NCBI RefSeq assembly: GCF_003097355.1
Contig: NZ_PYUI01000029.1
Location: 1 to 47,454, forward strand
Source: Arthrobacter sp. H-02-3
GTDB taxonomy: Bacteria > Actinomycetota > Actinomycetes > Actinomycetales > Micrococcaceae
DNA length: 47,454 bases
Reading direction: 5' to 3'
Below the pieces are notes generated by a model that saw only the letters and a list, made by a program, of their open reading frames with translations, was not told the origin of the DNA and searched no databases. Shown one piece after another: positions 8,847 through 18,407 of the stretch. The stretch's first letter is position 1. The number at the start of each line of letters is the position of its first letter. The translations under genes and the position numbers were made by a program.

Positions 8847-9335
8847 CTACGCGGTCAATAGCTCTCTCGCTGGACCCATAACCAACGACGCGGCGACCAC
8901 CTTCTGCCCCGCCTCGTGGCGCAGACTGTTAAGGCTGGCAACCGCCTCCAGAACAGGCCCCAGGTGGATAGTGAAAAAAGCCAACAGATTCTCGGCCCGC
9001 TCCCTTTCAGGCATCGGCACGTCGAGGTCCAGCAGTGACGAGAGCCGGCCCTCCTCGCTTCCAGCAAGCCTCGAGAGGCGCGTCCGAAGATGGCACGCCT
9101 GCTCCTTCGGGGTCTTCACCTCTCCGAGGGGGCGCAGCCATAGTGCAAGGTTCACGTAATACTGCAATCCGTACCGCGACTTCTGCAGTTCGACCACGGT
9201 GATCACCTCATCAGTGATTCGGTACCACGATCCGCTCCTCTTCGAGAAGCCGGCGCCCTTCATGAAGCCGCCAAAGGTTGCTTGAATGACGTTCGAGGTC
9301 GTGATCCTCCGTAGGTGGCGACAGATCCAGTCCAC
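8847..9335 (-). CDS. DUF4304-like hypothetical protein
   Basis: From a GTG at 9335 the product is about 162 residues. It carries features of DUF4304: FGGFMKGAGFSKRSGSWYR, then a strand followed by ELQKSRYGLQYYVNLALWL. The C-terminal 80 residues are helical. The family's function is unknown. The frame stays open to 9608, but similarity begins just after the GTG and the extension is Arg-rich and unlikely, so I prefer 9335 although its ribosome-binding site is weak. Confidence 0.6.
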   Translation of the reverse strand: MDWICRHLRRITTSNVIQATFGGFMKGAGFSKRSGSWYRITDEVITVVELQKSRYGLQYYVNLALWLRPLGEVKTPKEQACHLRTRLSRLAGSEEGRLSSLLDLDVPMPERERAENLLAFFTIHLGPVLEAVASLNSLRHEAGQKVVAASLVMGPARELLTA

Positions 9336-10085
9336 GGTACATCGCCTGGATACATGTGGTTCACATCCCTGCAACCAGCCGGCGGCCACGTCGAATCGAG
9401 TGCACGCTTTTTCATACGCGTGCCATCGTGCTCCGAGTTCGCATGGACGGACTTGCGAAGGGTTTCGCGTTGGGCGCCGGCGTAACAAGCCCCGCACTAA
9501 AGACGTACGGGGCCTGCTGCGGCGATTACGGCCAAAACCAACTAGGTCGGCCGACGGCCTTCGAGCTGGATGGATGTGAGATTCCGATCTATCTATACAA
9601 ATCTCCATAATTGACCCCAGTGTTCGCGGGAACTTTCGATCACTTGAATGAGCGGTTGTTCCAACTTAGTTGGCCCTTTTTCGAAGTCGGTCGGCTGACG
9701 CACTTGAACCGCGTTAATGGGGGTAGCTCCGAATGGCCAACAACCTCCGTTTCTGACGGATCGGATCGACCTTATCAGGCGTGTGCCCCGCGGTCTCCGA
9801 AGCCATCCTCGCAGCCGGACAGCACGGGCCAGCGGACCGAATTAAGCTGCCGTCACGGGTCGTCTAAGTCCCTTGCGACGACACTGCCGGCCGGCTCGGC
9901 ATTAAGCCGGCGGCCTTTGATCTCCGCTCCAACCGGGCTGGTTCTCCAAACCCGGCCATCTGCCTGCGACGCTGCGACGGTGGGATCGGCCGGGGACCCC
10001 TTGCGTGCACACAGTTGGCCGTTCTTCACATAGCGTGGGGGCAAGGGCCGCAGCCGGGCCCGGGACTGTTTGACGGAGGACGAAC
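9336..10085. other. 750-bp stretch without a recognisable gene
   Basis: Only short unconvincing open frames are present on either strand. GC content is lower than in neighbouring genes around 9600-9760. The last 60 bp should hold the promoter and leader of the aldo/keto reductase gene, with its GGAGG at 10075-10079. Confidence 0.5.
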
Positions 10086-11060
10086 GTGGAATACATCAAA
10101 CTCGGCAACACCGGCATGGACATCTCCCCGCTGGCACTGGGATGTATGACGTACGGGGACCCGGGCCGGGGCCCGCATCCCTGGACGCTGCCGGAGGACC
10201 AGAGCCGGCCGCTGATCCGCCAGGCCGTGGAGGCGGGGATCAATTTCTTTGACACTGCCAACGTGTACTCCAACGGTTCCAGCGAGGAAATCATAGGCCG
10301 GGCCCTGGCGGATTTCACCCGCCGGGATGAAACCGTCATCGCCACGAAGGTGCACGGCGCGATGCGGCAGGGACCCAACGGGCGGGGCCTGTCCCGCAAG
10401 GCCATCTTCGCCGAACTCGATGCCAGCCTGACCCGGCTGGCAACGGACTATGTGGACCTTTACCAGATTCACCGGTGGGACCCCGCCACGCCGATCGAGG
10501 AGACTCTGGAAGCCCTTCACGACCTCGTCAAAGCTGGCAAAGTCCGCTATATCGGCGCATCCTCGATGTCCGCCTGGCAGTTCAGCAAAGCGCTCTACCT
10601 TCAGCAATTAAACGGATGGACCCGTTTCGTCACCATGCAGGACCACTACAACCTGGTCTACCGGGAGGAGGAACGCGAAATGTTCCCCCTCTGCGCGGAC
10701 CAGAAGATCGGGGTGCTGCCGTGGAGTCCGCTAGCGCGGGGGAAGCTCACCCGGGACTGGGACGAGAAAACCAACCGCTCGGAGAAGGACGAGTTCGGCA
10801 AGACGCTTTACACCACGGAGGAAAGCGACAGGGCGGTCGCCGAAGCTGTGCGCGTCATTGCCGAACGCCGCGGCCTGCCCCGCGCCCAGGTCGCCCTGGC
10901 ATGGGTCCGCTCCAACAGCGTGGTCAGCGCGCCGATTGTCGGGGCGAGCAAGCCGGCACATCTTACCGACGCCGTCGCCTCCCTGGAACTGACACTAACC
11001 ACCGAGGAAAAGGCGGAACTGGAAAGCCTCTACGTCCCGCACGCGGTCGCCGGATACTGA
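10086..11060 (+). CDS. aldo/keto reductase
   Basis: The 324-residue product is a full-length aldo/keto reductase, a TIM-barrel enzyme reducing aldehydes or ketones with NADPH. The catalytic tetrad is complete: D56, Y61, K88 and H129. The nucleotide-binding end shows PWSPLARGKL and SAPIVGASKPAHL. The GTG start follows a GGAGG at good distance. It resembles the subgroup of about 320-330 residues that acts on sugars or plant-derived carbonyls. It converges on the flavoprotein gene and appears monocistronic. Substrate is unknown. Confidence 0.92.
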   Translation: MEYIKLGNTGMDISPLALGCMTYGDPGRGPHPWTLPEDQSRPLIRQAVEAGINFFDTANVYSNGSSEEIIGRALADFTRRDETVIATKVHGAMRQGPNGRGLSRKAIFAELDASLTRLATDYVDLYQIHRWDPATPIEETLEALHDLVKAGKVRYIGASSMSAWQFSKALYLQQLNGWTRFVTMQDHYNLVYREEEREMFPLCADQKIGVLPWSPLARGKLTRDWDEKTNRSEKDEFGKTLYTTEESDRAVAEAVRVIAERRGLPRAQVALAWVRSNSVVSAPIVGASKPAHLTDAVASLELTLTTEEKAELESLYVPHAVAGY

Positions 11061-11262
11061 GCAGCGACGGCGTGCAGTGACCCGGCGGCAGCACCAACCG
11101 CGCGATTGACGGACGCTGAAGCGCGGCCTGGCCCGGATCTGACAAAGTCAGCACACGGGGCGTCGCGGCGTTCAGGCCGTGGGCCTTTCGCCCCTCATCA
11201 TCAGGTGAGTATCCTGCCGGCGGCTGAATCGGCAGAGAACCCCATTCGTCCCGGCGGACAAC

Positions 11263-12630
11263 TCAGCGCCACTGGAAGTACTCGCGGTGGATGTTGGCTG
11301 TGCGGACTCCTGCAGAACGGAAGGTCTTCCGGAACTGCCGGAGCATGGGATCCGGCCCACCCATGAAGACCGAGAGCTTCCGGGGCGGGGTGTCCACGGC
11401 GGCAAGCACCTGCTCGGGCGTCAACCGGCCGTCGACGGCGGTGTCCACCAGGTGCACGGTCAGGCTTGGGTAGTCTTTCGCGATGGATGTGATTTCCGCG
11501 GCGAACGGGGACGGCCCTGCCGAGGTGACAAAAAAGTGGACTGACTCCCGCAGATCCCCCTCCAGGGACCGCAGCCAGCTCAGAAACGGTGTGATTCCCA
11601 CACCGGCCGCAATCCAGACCTGGTGTTCCGTTCCCTTGTGCCTGTCGAACCGGCCGTAGGGTCCGCCCACCACCGCCGGCATTCCGGGCTGCACCACGTC
11701 AGGAAGCCTTGTTGTGTGGTCCCCAAGCGCCTTGACGGTGATACGCAGGTGCTGGTCCCGGGCCGAACCGGACATGGAAAAGGGATGGCGTTGCCAGCCC
11801 TGCTTGGTTTCCAGGTAGATCATGGCGAACTGGCCAGGCCGGAAGTCCAGCGGCTTGCCGAGCGGTGCAAGGCGCAGCTCCACCAGATCCGGGGCCACCG
11901 CTTTGACCTGGTCCACCTGGTAGTCGTGGTGCGGCAGGAAGCGGCGCGCCAGGAGCTCCCGATAGGCGTAGAACGCCAGCCCGACGCCGCCGATGGCCAC
12001 GAAACTCCACCGTAGCCCGGGGGCGGCGTCGAACGCGGTGGCGTCCAGCAGTCCGTGGAAGAACCCGGCCGCAACAAATATTCCCGTCAAACGGTGGAAG
12101 CCCCGCCAGCGCTCGTAACCACCCAGCAGGCGGCCCACCAGGCGGACCGGCCGGGCGCTTCCGAGGCCAAGGACCAGGTCACGCACCCGCGCGGGGACCA
12201 TGGTCCGCCAGCGCGGCAGGATGGCCCAGGCCACCAGGGCCGCGAGCCCGGAGATCCCGATGACGGCAAGGGTTTTCCCCACGCCGGTCGCCTCCGGGTT
12301 GGCTGCCAGCTCGATGTGCGGAAGCAGCAGGACGGTCCCGGTGATTGCAGCACGCCGGTGCCAGATGGCTGCGTGGTCAATCCCGCCGAACACGTGCTCC
12401 ACCTGCGGAAGGGTGCTGATCAGGACCAGGGCGATGGAGAGCAGCAGGATCGACTCCCCGCCGAAGAGTTGGCCGACGTATCGGGCGGCAGGTTCCCCCG
12501 CGGGACGGGCCAGGAGCCAATACAAGGCGTAGGCTCCCGCGAGGATGATGATCACCGTAGGGCCCACGCGCCGCAGGGGCACGCCCGGGAGCGACGTCAA
12601 CGGTTTGGCTCCGGGCTGCGGAACTACCAA
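11263..12630 (-). CDS. ferric reductase-like membrane flavoprotein with FNR domain
   Basis: The 455-residue protein has about six hydrophobic segments in the first 250 residues (ferric-reductase-like transmembrane domain with scattered His: IDHAAIWHRR, LLLPHIEL, GFHRLTG, GFFHGLL). A ferredoxin-NADP-reductase-type module follows. The FAD site includes RHPFSMSGS, the pyridine-nucleotide site GGPYGRF and AAGVGITPFLSWL, and the C-terminus MGGPDPML. Electrons would pass from NAD(P)H through FAD to membrane haem and an outside acceptor such as ferric iron or oxygen. The start is TTG, chosen for a GGAG at proper spacing. No partner gene adjoins. Confidence 0.85.
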   Translation of the reverse strand: MVVPQPGAKPLTSLPGVPLRRVGPTVIIILAGAYALYWLLARPAGEPAARYVGQLFGGESILLLSIALVLISTLPQVEHVFGGIDHAAIWHRRAAITGTVLLLPHIELAANPEATGVGKTLAVIGISGLAALVAWAILPRWRTMVPARVRDLVLGLGSARPVRLVGRLLGGYERWRGFHRLTGIFVAAGFFHGLLDATAFDAAPGLRWSFVAIGGVGLAFYAYRELLARRFLPHHDYQVDQVKAVAPDLVELRLAPLGKPLDFRPGQFAMIYLETKQGWQRHPFSMSGSARDQHLRITVKALGDHTTRLPDVVQPGMPAVVGGPYGRFDRHKGTEHQVWIAAGVGITPFLSWLRSLEGDLRESVHFFVTSAGPSPFAAEITSIAKDYPSLTVHLVDTAVDGRLTPEQVLAAVDTPPRKLSVFMGGPDPMLRQFRKTFRSAGVRTANIHREYFQWR

Positions 12631-13562
12631 GAATCTCGCTCCTTCATCACGGCTTGCTCGTGCAGCACCGCCTAGCCGTCATCCTAGGCCAGCCACGGGC
12701 GGCGCAGAGAACCAGACACCAGCATGGGCGGTGGTTGTGCCGGGCCGATTGACTTGCCGATTGAGCAGCGTGCCCCGATGTGAAAGGTCTACGTCATGGC
12801 GAATGCCCTTCTGCGTCCCAGCACCCTCCCCCACTGCCTCGCACCCGCTCCTCGTCATCCCGAATTATCTGCATAGGTATTCCGCTGCCCCCTCGATCTT
12901 GCTCTTGCTAGGCCTCACGATGCCACGTTCCGGTGAGGTCAAGGGGTTAAGGAGGATCATGGCGGCCGCTCCGAGGGTCAGGACCGCTCCGGCTGCTGAG
13001 CCGAGCATGGCTGCCAATCGGGGCGTGGCCCCGGCACGCTTCTTGGCGGCACGGTAGAGGCCCGAGGGACACGAGGGCGCAGGGCGTCGCCAGAACCGAG
13101 CCCACGCCGTAGAGGGCCTCTATGTCCGGCACCCGCTTGTGGAGGTGGGTCACCGGCCGCACCGTGAGCACGCGGAGGAATGGGCCCGTTTTTTGGCCGC
13201 TAGTGAAGCGGCTGCGCAGGAAGAGCCGTGGCTGAAGACTTCCTTCGCGGCACTTGGCGGACGATCCTCCCAGGCGTTACCGATCATGGAGCATCAAGCT
13301 AGAGTCCGTGAGACTCTGCGGGCACCTGGCCCGGGTCGTCATTAGGCCAGAGTGCCGGGAAGCATCCAATCGAAGTCAAGGGGACGCAAGTCCTGGTCAT
13401 CGGGCTAAAGGGAAGGACCCTGAACTTGCCCGACCCGCGATCCACGACGCCGTCCACCATCTTCATGTCAGCCCAGCGGCCTCAACCGCACCAGAGCCCC
13501 GCAGTTGACTGCCCCTTCATTTCCTGGCGTGGAAGATCGTCCCTGCGCAGAGCGACCCCGGA
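12631..13562. other. 930-bp stretch without a confident gene
   Basis: No open frame here resembles a known protein. A minus-strand frame ending at 12865 gives a possible 47-residue peptide from 13008 with one hydrophobic segment (GAVLTLGAAAMILL), perhaps the tail of a decayed membrane protein, as the same frame stays open further upstream. No RNA gene was seen. Confidence 0.4.
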
Positions 13563-14633
13563 TCAGAAATTGATCCCTTTGACGAGAGCGATGAACCTGT
13601 CCTTAGTCTGTTCGGTTGTGGGACCGGTCGGGGAGATCAGGATCTGTGTGGTGAAGATGGCCATGTTCTGTCCGCGGGCCACCATGAGGGACATGTACGT
13701 GAGCGGTACCTCGCTTGGGGGTCGGAGGGACTTAGGTCCGCCAGGGTCTGACCGGACTATGAGGATCGCTCTGTCTCCGACGCCCTCGATCTCTTGGCCG
13801 TCCGGCACCGGCCGGGACAGCAATGAAGCACCGCCCGGATGGAATTCGATAGAAAATATGAGCGAGTCCGGTCCGGGAGTGCCCACCGCGCCGAAAGTGT
13901 ACCGGCAGTTGCCCTCGCCTGGGAGGACCTGAGCCTGGGTTGTGGCGTCGAACGCCTGCTTGAGTGCATCGGCGCTGACCAGGGCGCACACGGGATTGTC
14001 TGTCGTGGTCTGCGGACCGACGGGCGGTGCGGACGGAACGCTGAGCGCGCTCCCGTTGCCCCACCCGCCCTCGACGGCCGCTTGGGCGAGCGCGCGGGCC
14101 GTGGCGTTGCCGTCGGGTACGGGGATTCCCGGAGACATCGGTGGCGTGGCCACGACACGCAGGTCTAGAGACTCGTTGCCGCGTACCGCCTTGAGGACCG
14201 TGTTCGCCGACGCCCCGTTAGCCTCGCCGCGGAACCACCCCGTCCACTGAAAGCACGCGAAGTCGCCAATGCCTGCCAAGGGCGAGCAGTCCGGGGTCTT
14301 CTTCCCCTCGGCAATGTCGGCCGCCGATGCGGGAGAAGTCAACGTGACGGTCAGGGCGTTCATGCCTTTGTCCGACTTGCTGATGTAGCCACACTGGTAT
14401 GCGGGGCTCCCTGCCGTATCGCCCGACTGGATTTGTCCCGTGCCGGCGAAACTCGGATCGACCTTGGCTGCAATCTCCGGTGTGATGAGATCGCAGGCCG
14501 CATTGCCCGAACCTGACGACGACCGCGTTGACGACGGCGGCGTACCCCCTTGCGCACATGCTCCGAGGAGAAGCGCAAGCACCACCGAGAGCGCGAGACC
14601 TTGCCGAGAAGCACGGATCCGATGAACGCGCAT
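13563..14633 (-). CDS. predicted lipoprotein with two DUF3558-like halves
   Basis: The 356-residue product begins with a lipoprotein signal peptide: basic n-region, hydrophobic stretch and a lipobox LGAC with Cys26, followed by a Ser/Thr/Gly linker. The mature part appears to consist of two related halves, each starting with a Cys-containing helix (ACDLITPEIAAKV; VCALVSADALKQAF) and each with a second Cys (YQCGY; NCRYTF). This resembles DUF3558-type actinobacterial lipoproteins. It would sit on the outer face of the membrane. The ATG at 14633 follows GGTGGGAAC; the ATG 16 codons upstream lacks a site and would spoil the signal peptide. Confidence 0.78.
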   Translation of the reverse strand: MRVHRIRASRQGLALSVVLALLLGACAQGGTPPSSTRSSSGSGNAACDLITPEIAAKVDPSFAGTGQIQSGDTAGSPAYQCGYISKSDKGMNALTVTLTSPASAADIAEGKKTPDCSPLAGIGDFACFQWTGWFRGEANGASANTVLKAVRGNESLDLRVVATPPMSPGIPVPDGNATARALAQAAVEGGWGNGSALSVPSAPPVGPQTTTDNPVCALVSADALKQAFDATTQAQVLPGEGNCRYTFGAVGTPGPDSLIFSIEFHPGGASLLSRPVPDGQEIEGVGDRAILIVRSDPGGPKSLRPPSEVPLTYMSLMVARGQNMAIFTTQILISPTGPTTEQTKDRFIALVKGINF

Positions 14634-15157
14634 GTTCCCACCATCCCCCGAAACTGCCCCGCCCCGTTTGAGTTGCGACACCGGTGGGACCCACGCTAGG
14701 GATCAGCAAGAAGCACTACTAGTGCCGATCGGCCCACACATCCGACCGCGGCGCCGTGGGCCGGGATCAACGGGATGTCTTTGGACCGGTCCCCTGCAAG
14801 ACCTGCCAAGACGTCTTCACCCCGTAGGCCTTCTCTCCCGAGCGAGTGCGAATCCGACGAACACATCGAGGAGTTCGAGAACTACTGCCTGAACTACACC
14901 GTCGACTGACGCCCGGTTCCGGGAATGCCAGGGATCCCCTCAACCGCCATGGCGCGTCGGCGAGACACCGCCCCTGCTATGCCGTAAACATGATGCCTAT
15001 GATGGAAGCACCGCTGCCTCAGGCAACAGATGAAGCCGAGGATGCTCACGCACATCGCGTGATCTTCTCCGACCCCGACGCAGGGAAAGCGATTGCCGCG
15101 CGTGACCTGGACATTTCAAGGGTTGCTCAGACTGCTGTATTCTTGTTCCCCCTCTAA
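14634..15157. other. 520-bp stretch without an intact gene
   Basis: A plus-strand trace at 14795-14910 reads VPCKTCQDVFTP, a stop, and in another frame SECESDEHIEEFENYC, which may be the relic of a small Cys-rich zinc-binding protein. The frame at 14990-15157 is short and unrecognised. No RNA gene was seen. Confidence 0.4.
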
Positions 15158-15367
15158 TCACGCGGTGGATCCGAAGGGTAGGAAGAACAGTTGAACACAG
15201 CAGTCCGAGCAGCTCGCGATCCCGTAACCGCCGCCGGACGTGTTCGTGGAGACCACGGCTCCGTCCACGGTGACCCGGAAGGTGACGGTCCCGCTGTAGC
15301 TCTGATTCTGGGCTGACAGGTATACGAAATGGCCGCGGGGCATGGTGTAGCCAGTTGTCGTATCGAA
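15158..15367 (-). pseudogene. C-terminal fragment of an MmpS-like exported domain
   Basis: Reading on the minus strand from about 15367 gives YTMPRGHFVYLSAQNQ, then GTVTFRVTVDGAVV, NTSGGGYGIASC and a short odd tail. This matches the last third of MmpS-like/DUF exported domains (strand with SAQN, VDG turn, final Gly-Tyr-x-Ile-x-Cys). The signal peptide and first half are missing. Upstream sequence is a T-rich stretch followed by the island end, so it is a relic unless the ATG at 15343 is used for a 61-residue peptide. Confidence 0.5.
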
Positions 15368-15397
15368 CCGCTCACGACTTCGAAAAAGAAGGGACGA

Positions 15398-15402
15398 CCG
15401 AC
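15398..15402 (+). repeat. left target-site duplication CCGAC
   Basis: These five bases directly precede the left terminal TGTGAG and are repeated exactly at 41955-41959 directly after the right terminus. This is the expected mark of transposition with 5-bp staggered target cleavage. Confidence 0.75.
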
Positions 15403-15510
15403 TGTGAGATGTAGATCTATTTGGAAGAACTTCCAATAACGCATCGGCGGAATCCCGCGGGGCACTTGTCCTGAGTGCTGGCGCGAAGTGGCCCGTCTAC
15501 TTGGAAGTTT
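15403..15510 (+). repeat. left transposon end with TTGGAAG words
   Basis: The terminus begins TGTGAG; the first TTGGAAG word starts at position 19 (15421) and is immediately followed by its inverse CTTCCAA, and another TTGGAAG stands at 15501, 80 bp on. The terminal 27 bp pair with the right end at 41928-41954. Repeated words at multiples of about 20 bp look like transposase-binding sites. Confidence 0.7.
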
Positions 15511-15569
15511 GTGGCACCGGAGTGGCAGCCACTTCGGGCGCCAGAATTTAGAACGATCAGGTGCTGGTT

Positions 15570-16802
15570 CTAGTTGAGCCCCAGTCGGTATTCCTCGGCC
15601 TCAGCCTCGTCGATCCAGTCGATCAGTTCTACGTCGTGTTCTCGCAGCGCGGCCAAAACCTCGTCCGGGCGGACCCGGAAGAATTCCTTGCGACGGTTCA
15701 CGCGGTTCACTCGACGGTCATCGAAGTGGCAGTGCAACATGGACTCGATGCTCACGGCGTCAGCAGAGAAGAATAACGCATGCACGTCGTATCTATATGG
15801 AACCGAGGCACTGCTCAGCTCCCGGATCCGGTCGAGGGGGTCCAAACGCCTAGTGAGACCGATCTTGACGATGTCCGGTCCGAAGGCGCCCACGTTGGAG
15901 ATGACGTAGACGTAGCCTGCCCTGATGTTCGCGGCGCGGAAGTCGATTTCCTTCAGCTCTTCTTCGAGAGCGAGTATCTGCTCCTCCACCCGGGCGATTC
16001 CAGTCTTGTCACCTTGGGCCTCCAGCGCCACCATGACGTTGTAGTAATGGTCCAACTCTTTCTGCAGCTTTGCCCGTTCTGCCTCAAGCTCCCGCTGAGC
16101 CTGGGCTTCTTCCCGCAATTCCGCCCGGCGCTCACGCTCTTCCTCTTTCTCCCTCAGCACACTGTTGCGGTGTACCTCCAGGAGCCTTAATTCGTCTTCA
16201 CGCAGCAGATAATATTTGGCCTCCAAGTAAGCTCCGAATTCGACGCCAATCTTGTTTAGCTTGTCCCAGGTCTTGTTGAGTCGCCGCTGGCCGTCCCAGA
16301 AGCTTCCAGTCTTCCGGGTGGCTTCAATTTCCATTTGAATGTTCAGGATGTTCAGGAGGAGTGGCCCGATGCTGGCTGCAAATTTTTTGGGCATGTCGAC
16401 CATCGAGCCGTCGGTGGACGTCATCCACAAAGGGTTGTTCACAGATACTGCAGATTTGTTGCGGATAAGCGCTTTCGCCTGGGACCTGAGCGACTCAATT
16501 TCACTCATGACAGACACGGAATTGTCCGCAATCGTTTTGTAATCGTGGAAGCCGAGGGCGGCCGGAAGGTTATCGGTCGACACAGCAGCCGCCGCTTCCT
16601 CCAGGTGCTTCAAAAGCTCTTTGGCAGCGTCGATCTCGGATTGCAGCCGAACTAGTTCAGCTTTCCGCGCGTCCCGTTCTCCGTCACTGACGACATTTCC
16701 GAGCCGGATCTCCCATTGGCTCCCGTCCCACCATTGCACCAGATCAACCAAATGTTCATGACCTCGAACCGGATACCAGCCCGCTGGTTGAGACACGTCC
16801 AT
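15570..16802 (-). CDS. coiled-coil GIY-YIG protein, DUF4041/T5orf172 type
   Basis: The 410-residue protein begins with a short SQPAGWYP...QWWDGSQW segment like DUF2510. A long helical/coiled-coil middle (DUF4041-like, with a strongly charged Glu/Arg region at about 225-300) follows, and it ends in a T5orf172/MUG113-type GIY-YIG nuclease domain (GYVYVISN, VKIGLTRRLDPLDRIREL, IESMLHCHF, RRKEFFRV). Such proteins are associated with phages, plasmids and defence regions; nuclease activity is expected but not shown. The ATG at 16802 is preceded by CTAGGGGGAAGT. It is the first gene inside the left end of the island. Confidence 0.85.
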   Translation of the reverse strand: MDVSQPAGWYPVRGHEHLVDLVQWWDGSQWEIRLGNVVSDGERDARKAELVRLQSEIDAAKELLKHLEEAAAAVSTDNLPAALGFHDYKTIADNSVSVMSEIESLRSQAKALIRNKSAVSVNNPLWMTSTDGSMVDMPKKFAASIGPLLLNILNIQMEIEATRKTGSFWDGQRRLNKTWDKLNKIGVEFGAYLEAKYYLLREDELRLLEVHRNSVLREKEEERERRAELREEAQAQRELEAERAKLQKELDHYYNVMVALEAQGDKTGIARVEEQILALEEELKEIDFRAANIRAGYVYVISNVGAFGPDIVKIGLTRRLDPLDRIRELSSASVPYRYDVHALFFSADAVSIESMLHCHFDDRRVNRVNRRKEFFRVRPDEVLAALREHDVELIDWIDEAEAEEYRLGLN

Positions 16803-16899
16803 ACTTCCCCCTAGTCGGCGCGTGGATACGCACGAGATGAGGGTACCAAGCACTACATCTGCGCACCGAGACGATTTGCGACCGCCAAGCCGTGGCGCG

Positions 16900-17165
16900 T
16901 CGGCCTAGACTGTCCGGACGCTGGAATGCCTGCGCGGCATCTCGACCCTGACAGCATTTGGCTCGCCGTGGAGATCGGCGATTGGGACCGGTTCACCGGC
17001 TCCACGATCGGCGCGTACCCGTGGCTGGTGCCGACCGAGCATTCCTCCGGGGCGTTCCGGTCCCAGGGCTCGATCACGAAAACCGGCAACACCCACGCCC
17101 GCCGGCTGCTCGTCGAGGCCGCCTGGCACCACCGCAGACCCTACGACCACCCGTCCCGCCTGATG
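16900..17165 (+). pseudogene. IS110-family transposase, C-terminal fragment
   Basis: One frame reads VRTLECLRGISTLTAFG, and after a one-base deletion the next reads LAVEIGDWDRFTGSTIGAY, then TEHSSGAFRSQGSITKTGN and RRLLVEAAWHH. This is the transposase_20 domain of IS110 elements. The N-terminal DEDD domain and the extreme C-terminus are missing. It abuts the small HTH gene and may have cut off its 5' end. Confidence 0.88.
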
Positions 17166-17181
17166 CCGTCAGGTTTCAGAA

Positions 17182-17409
17182 GTGATCCGCGGGCACATGG
17201 GCCGACAGAGGCTCTCGGGCCCGGCGCTGGCCACAAAGCTCGGAAACTCCCAGAACTACTTGGCTAAGAGGTTGAGGGATGAGACGCCGTTCTCCGTGAA
17301 CGACATCGAGAATATCGCCACGGCGCTCCAGATCCCGCTCCTGGACCTGAACCGTGAGGCGACCGCTATCGAGGCAAAGATCAGGCATGAGGGACGCCTA
17401 CCGGAATAG
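17182..17409 (+). CDS. small XRE-type helix-turn-helix protein
   Basis: From the GTG at 17182 the product is 75 residues and nearly all of it is an XRE-like HTH domain: LSGPALATKLGNSQNYLAKRL (turn and recognition helix) then FSVNDIENIATALQIPLLDL. It would bind DNA as a dimer, as phage- or plasmid-type repressors do. Homologous domains usually have a few more residues before the first helix, and the IS110 fragment ends right before it, so it may be 5'-truncated. No clear ribosome-binding site is visible. Confidence 0.6.
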   Translation: MIRGHMGRQRLSGPALATKLGNSQNYLAKRLRDETPFSVNDIENIATALQIPLLDLNREATAIEAKIRHEGRLPE

Positions 17410-17520
17410 GCCACACCCCTTGATGCATCGTAAGGTCGTCTGCAGTTGACGCCCTCTGTGTGAAATCTGGGATAAAGTCCAGTCCATGTGTTGAGGCCTA
17501 TAGAAGACGGCCCTATCCTG

Positions 17521-18363
17521 TCAGTTCAGGTTCATGCCGAACTGCCGCGTGAGGAGAGCCCGCTTGAAGTGGGCTTCGGCTGCATCCACTTGGGCGGCCG
17601 GCGCGCTCGGTGAGAAGACCTGCAGGATGCTGAACTGGAAGTGCTGCCGGTGCCGGGCGTCGGCGGCGGCCAGCTCCCGAAGGGCGACGTTGCCGCCGTG
17701 GCCGTTCCTGGCGTACTCGCTCCAGCGGCCCAGGAAGCGTTCGGCGCCGTCGGCTTTCCCCACATACAGTTTGCCGGTGCTGGTGTCGGCGATGAGGTAG
17801 ATGCCCTGGACGGATCTGAGGGCCGTCTGCCATTGCCCGTAGCGGTCATCCGAGATGACGGCCTGGAGCTCGTCGTAGCTGACAAGGAGCGAGTCGAATC
17901 CGGGGAACGGCACGCTGGCCGGGTCGGCGACCTCGACAACACTCATGGAGGTTGCCTGGTCCCCTGTCTTGGCCCAGTTCACCGGGTCGTTTGTCCACTC
18001 AATAACCAGGCGGTCCTCCAGGGCGGCGAACACCGGCGAGGGCCGTAGGTCGAAGTAGCGGCGAAGGTCCGTGCGCTCTGCAAGGACTTCGCCATGGTTC
18101 TCGTGCGCGGTAAGGAACCGGGCCCGCCGTCCGGTAGTGGCGAGGAAGTTCAGCCAGATCTTAGGAGGAGTCGCGGGCAGTTTGCGGTTGCGGATGCCTT
18201 GTTCCCGCACGTACGGCAGGAGGTTGGGTCCCATCGCATCCGCCCGCGTCTTCAGCCCATCAGGTTTGAGCGTATGCCGGATAACCAGCACTCCCTCTGG
18301 TGCGAGCCCAGCCGCGTCGAAGAGATTTCCGAGGCGCAGACCGCCCGAGATGTCGTTATCCAT
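17521..18363 (-). CDS. GIY-YIG nuclease-family protein
   Basis: The 280-residue product ends in a GIY-YIG domain: GIYLIADTSTGKLYVGKADG with a following RWSEYARNGHGGN and a conserved Glu in the last helix (DAAEAHFKRALL). The first 160 residues form an unassigned domain with a LVIEW strand and PGFDSLLVSYDEL. Unlike the neighbour at 15570 it lacks coiled coil. Such proteins occur in variable regions and may be defence-related. It overlaps nothing and is followed downstream by the HTH gene on the other strand. Confidence 0.85.
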   Translation of the reverse strand: MDNDISGGLRLGNLFDAAGLAPEGVLVIRHTLKPDGLKTRADAMGPNLLPYVREQGIRNRKLPATPPKIWLNFLATTGRRARFLTAHENHGEVLAERTDLRRYFDLRPSPVFAALEDRLVIEWTNDPVNWAKTGDQATSMSVVEVADPASVPFPGFDSLLVSYDELQAVISDDRYGQWQTALRSVQGIYLIADTSTGKLYVGKADGAERFLGRWSEYARNGHGGNVALRELAAADARHRQHFQFSILQVFSPSAPAAQVDAAEAHFKRALLTRQFGMNLN

Positions 18364-18407
18364 TTACTGCCTTCTCCTAATCGACCGACCGCCTCGAACG
18401 TTCACGA

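Noticed and set aside
9611..10033. A 140-codon plus-strand open frame before the aldo/keto reductase
   Set aside because: No ribosome-binding site, mixed codon bias and no recognisable fold; the frame is rich in Pro/Ser/Arg as expected by chance.
16900..17409. Prophage remnant, because of the XRE-like gene near nuclease genes
   Set aside because: No integrase, terminase, portal or tail genes are recognisable anywhere in the island; boundaries fit a transposon.
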